DNA of 49,386 nucleotides from Burkholderiales bacterium (GCA_024235735.1 JACKLU010000017.1:1-49386), one strand, 5' to 3'; counted from the stretch's first letter, positions 9,355-18,176 are shown. Notes: generated from the sequence alone by a model not told the origin. Numbers and translations are program-made.

Positions 9355-9755
9355 ACGCCTGTTTTTTGAACAAAAGTCTGCCTGAGCGACAGCAGTAATG
9401 GATAGTAATCCTGCCGGATCTTGCGTTCGACCAGTTCGGCAATTTCTTCATTGTAAGTGTGCGTGGTCAGGTTGCGGTCATCCAGTGCGCTGATCCACTC
9501 ATGGCCTGCCGTAATGAGTTGCGATTGGAATGCCTGCTTGATGGCGGCGCGCGGACTGTTGATAACATAGCCTTCAGCTTCCAGAAAGTCTTTCAGCAGT
9601 TTCCAGCCAATTTCAAACGTCATTTCAAAAAATTGAATCAACCCGGCCCGCTCGACAATGGAAGGATGCTCGATGGCCATCGCGGATTGCAGTAAAGCAA
9701 ATGCTTTTTCAAACTGACTGAAGCGCTGTTTCCAGCGGATATCCGGATCGTTCAT
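9351..9755 (-). CDS. hepT: HepT-type HEPN toxin (HI0074 family)
   Basis: A 134-residue all-helical HEPN protein, formerly annotated as a nucleotidyltransferase substrate-binding protein. The family core FFEMTFEIGWKLLKDFLE is present. DDRNLTTHTYNEE contains Arg-x4-His-x-Tyr: Arg and His are the expected RNase residues and the Tyr is the residue AMPylated by MntA in studied systems. It is the first gene of the pair and overlaps mntA by four bases. GGGA lies a few bases ahead of the ATG. Toxin activity is inferred from the motif and gene order only. Confidence 0.88.
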   Translation of the reverse strand: MNDPDIRWKQRFSQFEKAFALLQSAMAIEHPSIVERAGLIQFFEMTFEIGWKLLKDFLEAEGYVINSPRAAIKQAFQSQLITAGHEWISALDDRNLTTHTYNEEIAELVERKIRQDYYPLLLSLRQTFVQKTGV

Positions 9756-9929
9756 CGGTTTCCCATCTGAATAATTTCCTGTCTCAGGGTAGGTTTTTCA
9801 CCACGTATCAAAACATTGACCTGCGACCACAAGTAATGCGTATGCAATTATAGTCCATAGACTGGATTGAGGAACAAAATCCGGTGTTTTTCAACGCCTG
9901 GAATGCCGGATAATCGCTGTCGCTTAACC

Positions 9930-10310
9930 CAGTCTACGTGCTGAAAGTCGGCTGTGCGTAGTGCCTGACGCTGATTCCGGGCACCTCGCGTTCCGGTGCG
10001 ACGATCATCGGCCGCTTGCTGTTCGGCCTGTCGCGCAAGGCCGCCGCCGAGTTTTCATTTTTTTTGGCCATCCCCCCATCATGTTGGCTGCGACGTTTTA
10101 CGACGTCTACAAAAACCGTACTATCCTGGATTTGACGATATGGGCATGTTCGCGGTGGGTTTCGTTGCCGCCTTCTTCAGCGCACTCATCGCCGTGCGCG
10201 GCCTGATCCCTTTATCAGCAGCCATGATTTCACGGTGTTTGCAAGGTATCGGATCATATTCGGGTGCGTGATATTGCTGACGGCGTATACGGGGATTGTG
10301 GAGTGGTCGG
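9930..10310 (+). pseudogene. uppP: Decayed undecaprenyl-diphosphatase (uppP/bacA)
   Basis: Pieces of UppP can be read in changing frames. From 9938 VLKVGCA is followed by an in-frame TAG and then CLTLIPGTSRSGATIIG, the catalytic phosphatase motif. LLFGLSRKAAAEFSFF runs on to a frameshift in the T run near 10060-10068. After it come HVGCDVL..., then MGMFAVGFVAAFFSALIAVRGLI in another frame, and a C-terminal remnant. UppP recycles the undecaprenyl carrier of the cell wall, so an intact copy must exist elsewhere. The N-terminal half is missing. The remnant lies between the hepT-mntA pair and a foreign-looking membrane protein gene. Confidence 0.82.
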
Positions 10311-10397
10311 CGGTTGGGCGAGATGGGGGAGTGAATGCAAGACACCCCCAGCTCTTATAAAGATCAATCGAGTCTGACACCATCGCTTGCGCTATTA

Positions 10398-13300
10398 TTA
10401 AAAGCCCGCCAGCATCAGGTATTCACCGGCAAACAGGCCGACCGATGCGAGTATCAGCAGCAAAGCGCGCATGACCGGTTGTTCCAGCATGGGCTGAAAA
10501 ATGCCGTCCTTGATTTCCTTGAGTTTTCTCACGCAGTGATGACCGTCAGGGTCGGTGTTGCCAACCAGGTTTTCGGCGCTCGTGACTGCGGCCTGTTTGA
10601 GCTTTTGCGCCTCGTAGCGGATCATGAAGCCGGAAAAAATCAGCAGCGAAATCCCCGCGCCAAAGGTAATGCCCTTGCTGAGCGGGAAATCCTGATTATC
10701 AAAGTACGCGATGCGTGCAAACAGCATCAGCATAATGCACAGCAGCGGATAATAAATCAGTTTGTCCGCCACTAGCGTTCTCTCGGCGACCAGTGTAACG
10801 ATTTTTTCGAGTGTTTCGAGCGGATTGTCTTTTCGTTCGCGATAAAACTTTTTAATATCATTTGAAGGCAACTCAGTATTCAGCACCACCGAATCATCCA
10901 GCAGCAGCGGATGTTTTGTACGCAGCTTCCGGATGAAATAGTAATTCAACCGCACGGCATCCAATACGAAGAAAGTCAACAGCATGGTGAAAATAAAACC
11001 AAAGGTGCCAATCCATTGATTCCAATCACAGGCAGCACCCCGGCAGGGTGAAGGCCAGGGCGGCAACAGATAAAACAGAATGGTTTCAATGATTGCGAAG
11101 AACAGCCACATCACCGCTACGCGAAACAGAATCTGTTCAAACCGGCCATGTTGGTAATATTCCCGCCATAAGCCACTGCTTTCGCTTTCTTCTAAGATAA
11201 TGAATTTACTGGTATTTATGGTGTGATCGGTTGCTTCTAAACAATCAGCTATAAGAAAACAAATTGTTATAATGACAATGAAAATAGAAATGATAATGAC
11301 AGCAGTTATCCAATTGTCATCCGGGGTTATTTCAGAGACAATTTGTTCAAATAAGGAATGATTAGGCGGTATAAATAAAATGATACAAATCAGAACAAAC
11401 AAAAATAAACAACCGTAAATTAATATGTTTAAGTAATTTAATTCTGACTGCTTGTTTTGACTGTCAATTTCTTCCCAAAATATGATCGCTTTGATAGCGA
11501 ATGGACGAGTGTGCTCAATCCAAAAGTATAGAGCTACCAATACCGAAAGCAAAAACACGCATAAAATAAAAGGAAAATTTTCTGGATAAGCATCATTGAC
11601 TGCATAGATGGCTCCGCTGGTCAAGATTAATAATACAGCTAAGCGATAAAATGGCAAAGCTTTTGGTCCTTTATCCGGTTTATTTGACTGATTATCTTTT
11701 AATAATTTTGACTTGCAGGATTGGTTAACAGTAAAAAAACTTCTAAATGATCTCGGTTCTCTCTCGGGCCATAGCGTTTTAAGATTATCCCTGTTCTTAA
11801 AGTATTGCCGGGTCAGGCTGGCAAAATTGGTTTCAAGATTAGACAATCCTTTGAAAATAAAGGCAATGGTCAGGAAGATAACAGTTGTTTGCATAAAAAT
11901 GGTGGGCCAGAGACTGGTGCCATTCGTAAAACTCAGTGGTTCGCCAGTCGTATCATTTGCGGCATAAAGGGCTAACCAAAGAATCACAAGTATGGAAAGA
12001 AGCAGCGAAAAAACAAAAACGCCGGAGTGCGGACGGAACCCTGCAATGATCAAAATAATCGCCAGCGCAATTCCAAATAGTAGAACGATCCGAAAATTGG
12101 ATTGTTCAATGTTTGTATCGTCAGGGTGTATAGTAAGTGATTCTGTTGTTTGTGAAGAGGAATCGTCTAGTTTTTCACTTTCGGGCTTTAATTCACAATT
12201 TTTCTCAGGACACTTTGAGTTTTCTTTTTCTTTTGGTAACGTCAAGCGCACGGGACCATGTCTGCCGATTTCAAAAATTAACGGTGGCACTTTTTTAATT
12301 TCTGGCAATAAAATTACTTCATTGGTCTCACCATTTTTTGGTAACTCTTTTCCAGATTCCAAGATACGCAATGTTTGGTAAAAAATTTCAGTCTGCTGGC
12401 TGTCCCGGAAAGCGGGAAACAGTTTCTGGTGAAGCTCTTTGTTGAGTCGCAGATCAAAGGATGAGGCGACAACCAGATTGCGGGTCCAGCGCCAGTGCTG
12501 GGGGTGGAGCATTTGCGTGTCGAGACCGGTTGTAAACACCAGCAGGTTGGGCATTTCCGTGCGCAGTGCTTTCAGGATCAGCAGTTTGTCGTAAAAATCG
12601 CTGCCGAAAATACCCACGGCCTTGATGCCTGCCATGCGTTTTTCCAGATCGATAACGTCATGGGTCTGTCTGATTTCCCGCGCGATGCGGTGCAGGTAAT
12701 CGTACTGAGCCGGGCCGACCGGCGGGTTATGCAGATCGGTGGCCGACAGCCGGATATCCCATTGCCGGGCCGTCTGATAATCTTCATTTTTTCCCTGTTT
12801 TTCGATGATCTGCTGATACGCGTCGAGACCCTTGAAATAGGCAAAGGTTGTTATTTCATCCTTTTCATCACCAAAAGATTTTTTAAATGTTCGAGTCAGA
12901 TTACGCGCAGTGTTCGAATCCTGCTCGGTAATAATAGCGATTTCTGACGGCTTGGTTATTTGCCGGTTTTTAAGCTCTGCAACGAGATTAGAAATAAGTT
13001 GATCAGTCGGTTGATTGTGGTCGCAAGATTGTTGATTGCAAGCCGTAGTTCCATTGACGGCAACAGGCCGGATAACTATCTTTTCGATAGATTTATTGAA
13101 TTTTTCAGCCAGGCAGTATTTTGTAGTATCGCCATCGTTACATTTCTTGTCACAATTACAATCCTTGGTATTGTCCCTAACGAATTTCTCCGTTACGCCA
13201 GTCGTGTTAGTCCAATCAAATAAATAAAGTTCATTTTCATGATTGTTGCAATTATTAGCTTCTTTTAGTATGCAATTGATGCTTTGTACAAAATTAGTGG

Positions 13301-13988
13301 CATCACTGTTTTTTGTTACAGAATCAAAATTAAACGTATTACTGTCGACCCAGGCCACAATAATATTTTCTTTATTTTCATTGCTGAAATGCTCCCAGCG
13401 CACATCAAATTTTCGATGACTGTTACTGCTTGCGTTTTGGCTGGCGCAAAAATTAAGACGATCAGGGTGGGAAGGGTAATAACCCTTTTCCATCAATCCG
13501 GCCATGACTGCATAACGGTGCCTGGTACGAATTTCCTTGTTTTCGACGGTGTTGGGGTGAACGTTTGCCAGTGAGAGCAGAATTTTTGGAACGTGGTTCT
13601 TCTTCGCGTATTCTTCGAATTGTGTTGTACACAGATAGTTTTTAGCAGAATCCTTGCTTTTACTATCCCCTTCTAAATCCAGTTTTTTGCGATGTTTGAA
13701 CCATTGCGATTTTTTGTTCTCGGCCCCGTTATTTTCAGCATTGCTAAATTCAATATAATACTGATCTTTCTGGACATATCCGCTCGAATCGAAACTGAAC
13801 GGATCCTGCCACAGCCAGCTATCGTAGGCATAACCGGTAGTGTGCGGGTATTGCGGCTGCATGACGGAAGGGTCGAAGGGACGGTCGCTCCGGATCGGAT
13901 TGTCATGCCAGATCAGCAGTCCGAATATAACGATCAAGGCCAGCCCGGCGATAGCCAGATCCGGCTCTTTTTGAGCAGGCGCTATCAT
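10398..13988 (-). CDS. Large polytopic membrane protein with extracytoplasmic domain, unknown function
   Basis: A 1196-residue protein I cannot assign to a named family. One helix near the N-terminus (LAIAGLALIVIFGLLIW) is followed by about 590 residues that should lie outside the membrane. These include a Cys-rich stretch and an alternating beta/alpha region (EIAIITEQDSNTARNL, AVGIFGSDFYDKLLILKALR, LLVFTTGLDTQML, WTRNLVVASSFDLRLN) that resembles a periplasmic-binding or receptor fold. The C-terminal half holds about a dozen hydrophobic segments, ending ALLLILASVGLFAGEYLMLAGF. The ATG follows AAGGAGGG at good spacing. The central part (about 11200-13700) is clearly more AT-rich than the flanks, which suggests transfer. 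A membrane sensor or receptor is possible but unproven. Confidence 0.75.
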   Translation of the reverse strand: MIAPAQKEPDLAIAGLALIVIFGLLIWHDNPIRSDRPFDPSVMQPQYPHTTGYAYDSWLWQDPFSFDSSGYVQKDQYYIEFSNAENNGAENKKSQWFKHRKKLDLEGDSKSKDSAKNYLCTTQFEEYAKKNHVPKILLSLANVHPNTVENKEIRTRHRYAVMAGLMEKGYYPSHPDRLNFCASQNASSNSHRKFDVRWEHFSNENKENIIVAWVDSNTFNFDSVTKNSDATNFVQSINCILKEANNCNNHENELYLFDWTNTTGVTEKFVRDNTKDCNCDKKCNDGDTTKYCLAEKFNKSIEKIVIRPVAVNGTTACNQQSCDHNQPTDQLISNLVAELKNRQITKPSEIAIITEQDSNTARNLTRTFKKSFGDEKDEITTFAYFKGLDAYQQIIEKQGKNEDYQTARQWDIRLSATDLHNPPVGPAQYDYLHRIAREIRQTHDVIDLEKRMAGIKAVGIFGSDFYDKLLILKALRTEMPNLLVFTTGLDTQMLHPQHWRWTRNLVVASSFDLRLNKELHQKLFPAFRDSQQTEIFYQTLRILESGKELPKNGETNEVILLPEIKKVPPLIFEIGRHGPVRLTLPKEKENSKCPEKNCELKPESEKLDDSSSQTTESLTIHPDDTNIEQSNFRIVLLFGIALAIILIIAGFRPHSGVFVFSLLLSILVILWLALYAANDTTGEPLSFTNGTSLWPTIFMQTTVIFLTIAFIFKGLSNLETNFASLTRQYFKNRDNLKTLWPEREPRSFRSFFTVNQSCKSKLLKDNQSNKPDKGPKALPFYRLAVLLILTSGAIYAVNDAYPENFPFILCVFLLSVLVALYFWIEHTRPFAIKAIIFWEEIDSQNKQSELNYLNILIYGCLFLFVLICIILFIPPNHSLFEQIVSEITPDDNWITAVIIISIFIVIITICFLIADCLEATDHTINTSKFIILEESESSGLWREYYQHGRFEQILFRVAVMWLFFAIIETILFYLLPPWPSPCRGAACDWNQWIGTFGFIFTMLLTFFVLDAVRLNYYFIRKLRTKHPLLLDDSVVLNTELPSNDIKKFYRERKDNPLETLEKIVTLVAERTLVADKLIYYPLLCIMLMLFARIAYFDNQDFPLSKGITFGAGISLLIFSGFMIRYEAQKLKQAAVTSAENLVGNTDPDGHHCVRKLKEIKDGIFQPMLEQPVMRALLLILASVGLFAGEYLMLAGF

Positions 13989-14126
13989 GCTCTCCCTCCT
14001 TTTGAAGCGTCATACCAAATCAATTCATATTATTCGTACTCAACGTCATAAACAATAATGCTTTTGCCGCGGGTACGCGTGGTGGTTCAAAAGAATCGGC
14101 ACGCACGGCAAGGTCAAAGCAAAGCA

Positions 14127-14804
14127 TCAACGTCGGCGCTGACGACGCCCCAGGCCCAGCAAGCCCATTAAGCCCAGGCCCATCAGCGCAACAGTTCCTG
14201 GCTCCGGCACCGACGACGCACCGACATCGCCCGAGTGAACAGCCCACGCGAACAAATTGCCGCTGTCCTTGAGGCCCGCGCGCTGGTTGCCGTTATTGAA
14301 GAAGAAGACCCACGCGTCGCTTGGATCCGGCGCATACTCCGTACCGGACCAGTAGGGATTGGACTGGATATTAGAAAACAGTGCCAGGTCAGGATCGCCG
14401 CTGGCTAGAATCGAGCTGCCTGCTGTGCCGCCCAGTTCGGTATAGAACAGATGCCCCATCTCACTACCAGTACAATTGAAACCAGAACTAACGCCACCAC
14501 TTTGACCATCACAGCTGGAATCGGGTTGCAGCGTGGTCGGCAAACGCCACCCCGTTACACCGCCAATGTTAAGACTAGACGCCCAGGTATTGGCGTCAGC
14601 CCAATTCATTAGTCCATCCGCATCATGACCCGATGTTTTGGCATAATTCGCATCGGCCAGCCAGGTAATATTCAAATCAGTATCGTAATAAGCCAAGCCG
14701 CCCAAACGACTAATCAATGCCGCATTCACGGTCGACACGAATCCGAATAAAAACACGCCGACGCATAACACCTCGCTTAATGACGCAACAGATTTCTTGT
14801 TCAA
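14127..14804 (-). CDS. PEP-CTERM exported protein, DUF1566-like
   Basis: A 225-residue secreted protein starting at TTG 14804. That start is chosen because a perfect AGGAGG (14816-14811) lies six bases upstream and it gives a proper signal peptide (KKSVASL...CVGVFLFGFVSTVNA). An ATG at 14945 in frame would add 47 residues and bury the signal. The middle (YYDTDLNITWLADANYAKTS, WRLPTTLQPDSSC, YWSGTEYAPDPSDAWVFFF) resembles DUF1566/Lcl domains. The C-terminus has the sorting signal VPEPGTVALMGLGLMGLLGLG followed by RRQRRR. PEP-CTERM proteins are cut by exosortase and linked to exopolysaccharide and floc formation. The upstream region has the layout of a sigma-54 promoter. Confidence 0.88.
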   Translation of the reverse strand: MNKKSVASLSEVLCVGVFLFGFVSTVNAALISRLGGLAYYDTDLNITWLADANYAKTSGHDADGLMNWADANTWASSLNIGGVTGWRLPTTLQPDSSCDGQSGGVSSGFNCTGSEMGHLFYTELGGTAGSSILASGDPDLALFSNIQSNPYWSGTEYAPDPSDAWVFFFNNGNQRAGLKDSGNLFAWAVHSGDVGASSVPEPGTVALMGLGLMGLLGLGRRQRRR

Positions 14805-15022
14805 GATATTCCTCCTATTTTTCGATGTCCATAAAGATTCGTCGCGCCTTGCCGGATTCGGGTGATTCCAGCTAAGCATCCAGTCGGATAGGGTGACACC
14901 CTGTTTATGGCTATCAGTCACAATAAACCCCAGGCCCCTGCCCAAACTGACTCACCAGATGCATGAACAGGCATGCTGGTATTCATCACCCTCACGCCAG
15001 CCATACATCTATCTTTTAATGA

Positions 15023-15038
15023 AGCAAAATTCAGGCCA
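15023..15038 (-). promoter_or_regulatory. Sigma-54 (-24/-12) promoter of the PEP-CTERM gene
   Basis: Read on the minus strand the bases are TGGCCTGAATTTTGCT. The invariant GG (-24) and GC (-12) are ten bases apart and the -12 element is TTGCT, as in the sigma-54 consensus TGGCACG-N4-TTGCW. Transcription would start near 15012 and give a leader of about 200 bases ahead of TTG 14804. RpoN control of PEP-CTERM genes is reported in other betaproteobacteria. Confidence 0.68.
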
Positions 15039-15056
15039 GAATTCATCAATTTTGAT

Positions 15057-15069
15057 TAAAATATTGATA
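15057..15069 (-). promoter_or_regulatory. Candidate IHF binding site
   Basis: On the minus strand the bases TATCAATATTTTA match the IHF consensus WATCAANNNNTTR at every defined position. The site is just upstream of the -24 box, where IHF bends DNA to bring an enhancer-binding activator to sigma-54 polymerase. A 21-base run of TAAAT units (15072-15092) lies next to it. Confidence 0.55.
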
Positions 15070-15128
15070 ACTAAATTAAATTAAATTAAATTGTTTGGCG
15101 AACGTCATCTTCAGGAATTTATTCCAGG

Positions 15129-15147
15129 TGTAAATTATTTCGACACT
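15129..15147 (+). promoter_or_regulatory. Upstream repeat, proximal copy (candidate activator site)
   Basis: TGTAAATTATTTCGACACT, an imperfect dyad with TGT and ACA at its edges. It is nearly the same as the copy at 15259-15277. It lies about 90 bp upstream of the sigma-54 -24 box, a normal distance for an enhancer-binding protein such as PrsR. The factor is inferred. Confidence 0.55.
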
Positions 15148-15258
15148 TCCCGGGATATCAAGCTTGTTATCTATCAGGGATAGATTCTTAGAATTGACCT
15201 GCTATAGATTAGTCTATTGATACTTAATTACTATTTAATGCATGACAATGCATTAAGA

Positions 15259-15277
15259 TGTAAATATTTCCGACACT
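15259..15277 (+). promoter_or_regulatory. Upstream repeat, distal copy (candidate activator site)
   Basis: TGTAAATATTTCCGACACT, matching the proximal copy apart from small changes in the middle and lying exactly 130 bp from it in the same orientation. It is about 220 bp from the -24 box. The rest of 14805-15469 holds no gene that I can support. Confidence 0.55.
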
Positions 15278-15469
15278 CTTGATGCAAAAATCTACACAAA
15301 TCGGGTAAGCAAGTAGGCCGGTTTAGTTTTGCGTTATCGGGCTTCTGTTGATAAGGCTCATGATTTCATTTCAGCAGAAATTGAGCGAGTCGGTCTTAGT
15401 GTCCGATCTCGCGCAGGAAATAGCGCGCCCCAGCCATCGTCAGTCAACGAATCTTCTTGCGATGCCTTG

Positions 15470-16345
15470 TTAATCTGCGCCGCCGAACAACCGCGCCAGC
15501 TCAATGCCCGGATCGTCCGCGCGCATGAATGCCTCGCCGACGAGGAATGCGTTGACGTTGTGCTGGCGCATCAGCGCGACATCCTCCGGTGTGTGAATGC
15601 CGCTCTCGGTGACGACAATGCGGTCACCGGGTATCTGTTCCAGCAATTGCAAAGTGGTGTCCAGACGGGTTTCAAACGTGCGCAGGTTGCGGTTGTTGAT
15701 GCCGGTCAGCGGGGTTTCGAGTTGCAGCGCGAGTGACAATTCTTCGGCATCATGTACTTCGACGAGAACCGACATGCCGAGCGCATGCGCCAGCGCTTCG
15801 AGTTTGCGCATCTGTTTGAGCGGATCATGTTCAAAATTGTCCAGTTTTTCAGCGCCGAAATCATTGTCCATGGTGAATGCCGCGACGATAAGCAGAATGC
15901 AGTCCGCGCCCATTGCGCGCGCTTCCGCGATCTGGTATTCCTCAAGCATGAAATCCTTGCGCAATACCGGCAATTGACAGGCGGCGCGGGCCTGTTGCAG
16001 GTATTCGGGCGCGCCCATGAAATACTGCCGGTCGGTCAGCACGGACAGGCACGCCGCGCCATGTTTTTCATACGTTGCCGCAATTTCGGCGGGATCGAAA
16101 CGCAAATGTGGTGCATGCGGCGATTGCGGGCCGCGCAGTACGCCTTTGCTTGGGCTGGCCTGTTTGATTTCGGCAATTACGGCGGATTGCCCGGCGGTGA
16201 TTTTGTTTTGAATGGCCGCGGTGAAATCGCGCGCGGGTGGCGCGGATTCTGCCGCAGTCATCACTTCGGTGAATGGGGTTTGCGCTTTGGCCGCGGTGAT
16301 TTCCTGCACCTTGGTGGCCAGTATTTTTTTGAGTATGTCTGACAT
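15470..16345 (-). CDS. trpC: Indole-3-glycerol phosphate synthase
   Basis: Closes the indole ring in tryptophan synthesis from carboxyphenylaminodeoxyribulose phosphate. TIM-barrel motifs are AVIAEIKQASPSKG with the catalytic Glu and Lys, SVLTDRQYFMGAPEYL, LPVLRKDFMLEEYQI, LVEVHDAEEL, GINNRNLRTF and VTESGIHTPEDV. At 291 residues it is about 25 longer than usual because of two loops: GPQSPHAPHLR after the SPSKG motif and a stretch around DNDFGAEKLDNFEHDPLKQ. It is the last gene of trpG-trpD-trpC, eight bases after trpD. Confidence 0.97.
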   Translation of the reverse strand: MSDILKKILATKVQEITAAKAQTPFTEVMTAAESAPPARDFTAAIQNKITAGQSAVIAEIKQASPSKGVLRGPQSPHAPHLRFDPAEIAATYEKHGAACLSVLTDRQYFMGAPEYLQQARAACQLPVLRKDFMLEEYQIAEARAMGADCILLIVAAFTMDNDFGAEKLDNFEHDPLKQMRKLEALAHALGMSVLVEVHDAEELSLALQLETPLTGINNRNLRTFETRLDTTLQLLEQIPGDRIVVTESGIHTPEDVALMRQHNVNAFLVGEAFMRADDPGIELARLFGGAD

Positions 16346-16353
16346 TTTACGAG

Positions 16354-17394
16354 TTATGCGGTTGCCGGATTCGGATTGCCTTGATTGGAGAATGCAACCA
16401 GTTCATGCAGCTTCTGTAATGCCGCGCCGCTTTCAATCGCGCGTTGCGCGGCGCGTATGCCCTGGGCCAGGGAATCGGCGACGCCGGATACATACACTGC
16501 CGCGCCTGCGTTCAGCAATACGATGTCGCGCGCCGGACCTTTTTTGTTTTCCAGCACCGAGAGCAGCATGGCCTTGGCCTGATCGCTGTCGCCGACCTGT
16601 ATCGATGTAATCGGAGCCGATTGCAGCCCGAAATCCTCGGGACGGACGCTGTATTCGGTGACAGCGCCTTGCCTGAGTTCGCCGACACGGGTTTCACCGC
16701 TGATGGTGATTTCATCGAGACCGTCCGCGCCGTTGACGATCATCACGTGCGTGCTGCCAAGCTGCTGCAGCACATGCGCGAGAATCGAAACCAGTTTTGC
16801 GTCAAATACGCCAAGTACCTGTTTCTTTGCCCCGGCGGGATTGGTCAAGGGTCCCAGAATGTTGAAAAGGGTTTTGATGCCGAGTTCGCGGCGCACCGGC
16901 GCGGCATGTTTCATCGCGCTGTGATAGTTGGGCGCAAACATGAAACCGACGCCGATTTTACCAATGCTGTCGGCAACCTGTTCAGGTGCTTGATTCAGGT
17001 TGACGCCCAGCGCTTCGAGCACATCGGCGCTGCCCGATTTGCTGGATACGGAGCGTCCGCCATGCTTGGCGACCTGAGCGCCAGCCGCCGCACTGACGAA
17101 GGCCGCTGCGGTGGAAATGTTAAAGGTGTGCGCCGCATCGCCACCGGTGCCACAGGTGTCGACCAGATGACGGGCGCCGGTTACCTTGACCGGCGTGGCG
17201 AATTCGCGCATGACTTTGGCTGCCGCGGTGATTTCACCAATCGTTTCCTTTTTCACACGCAGGCCGGTGATAATGGCCGACATCAGCACAGGTGAAACTT
17301 CACCCTGCATAATCTGGCGCATCAACGACAGCATGTCATCATGCTGAATTTCCTGGTGGTCGACGATCCGGCTTAATGCTTCCTGTGGTTTCAT
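16354..17394 (-). CDS. trpD: Anthranilate phosphoribosyltransferase
   Basis: Joins anthranilate to phosphoribosyl pyrophosphate in tryptophan synthesis. The 346-residue length is typical. The PRPP loop DTCGTGGDAAHTFNISTA and the following KHGGRSVSSKSGSADVLEALG are complete, as is the anthranilate-site region FMFAPNYHSAMKHAAPVR. It starts ten bases after the trpG stop codon. Confidence 0.98.
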   Translation of the reverse strand: MKPQEALSRIVDHQEIQHDDMLSLMRQIMQGEVSPVLMSAIITGLRVKKETIGEITAAAKVMREFATPVKVTGARHLVDTCGTGGDAAHTFNISTAAAFVSAAAGAQVAKHGGRSVSSKSGSADVLEALGVNLNQAPEQVADSIGKIGVGFMFAPNYHSAMKHAAPVRRELGIKTLFNILGPLTNPAGAKKQVLGVFDAKLVSILAHVLQQLGSTHVMIVNGADGLDEITISGETRVGELRQGAVTEYSVRPEDFGLQSAPITSIQVGDSDQAKAMLLSVLENKKGPARDIVLLNAGAAVYVSGVADSLAQGIRAAQRAIESGAALQKLHELVAFSNQGNPNPATA

Positions 17395-17404
17395 CCTGTT
17401 CCTG

Positions 17405-17977
17405 TCAGTGTGACGTTTGATCCAAGAAATTTTTCAGCATGTCGTGACCATACTGGCTGAGTATCGATTCGGGGTGAAACTGTATGCCTTCGATTTTCAG
17501 CGTCTTATGTCTGACGCCCATGATTTCATCGTCTTCAGTCCATGCGGTGATTTCCAGACAATCCGGCAATGTGGCGCGTTCGATGACCAGAGAATGATAA
17601 CGTGTGGCAATGAAGGGATTGGGCAAGCCGCGGAAAACGCCTCTGTCCTGATGAAAAATGGGGGATGTTTTTCCGTGCATCAATTGCCTGGCATGAATAA
17701 TTTTGCCGCCGAATGCCTGCCCTATGCTTTGATGTCCCAGGCATACACCAAGGACGGGGGTTTTTTCACTGAATTGTTTGATGACAGAAAGCGATATACC
17801 TGCTTCATTGGGCGTGCAGGGGCCCGGAGAAATGACAATTCTCTCGGGAGATAGCTGTGTAATCGCGTCCAGCGTGATTTCATCGTTACGGTATACGACA
17901 ACCTCCTCTCCAAGCTCGCCGAAATACTGCACGAGATTGTAGGTAAAAGAGTCGTAATTATCGATCATGAGTAACAT
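17405..17977 (-). CDS. trpG: Anthranilate synthase glutamine amidotransferase subunit
   Basis: Delivers ammonia from glutamine to TrpE for anthranilate synthesis. The 190 residues form a class I amidotransferase with the nucleophile loop GVCLGHQSIGQAFGG, the oxyanion segment SPGPCTPNEAG and the catalytic His-x-Glu in QFHPESIL. It is probably shared with p-aminobenzoate synthesis, as in many bacteria. It leads the trpGDC operon; trpE is outside the window. A second in-frame ATG lies three codons downstream. Confidence 0.97.
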   Translation of the reverse strand: MLLMIDNYDSFTYNLVQYFGELGEEVVVYRNDEITLDAITQLSPERIVISPGPCTPNEAGISLSVIKQFSEKTPVLGVCLGHQSIGQAFGGKIIHARQLMHGKTSPIFHQDRGVFRGLPNPFIATRYHSLVIERATLPDCLEITAWTEDDEIMGVRHKTLKIEGIQFHPESILSQYGHDMLKNFLDQTSH

Positions 17978-18176
17978 GGTGTTTGATTGGCTGTATTTTT
18001 ACTGTGGTGTCGGCGTATTTCAGGCGCATCGCTTTTTTGTGTGGGGTAATTTTACCAGTTCATTTGGCAATTATGGCGCTGATTCGATGTTTTGAGCAAA
18101 ACTTCGCACAGAATGCTTCAAAAATCCGATTCCCGGCAAATGTTTCTGGAACGATCCTGTGCGAGATCAGGTTTAT

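Noticed and set aside
9996..10271. 91-codon open frame as a small membrane protein
   Set aside because: It is a mixed-frame read of the uppP pseudogene rather than an independent gene.
14805..15012. Cyclic di-GMP (GEMM) riboswitch in the PEP-CTERM leader
   Set aside because: The conserved GEMM core segments were not found; only a simple hairpin is visible.
15329..15736. Open frame of 135 codons on the plus strand over the 3' end of trpC
   Set aside because: It overlaps the clearly conserved trpC in antisense and has no family motif.
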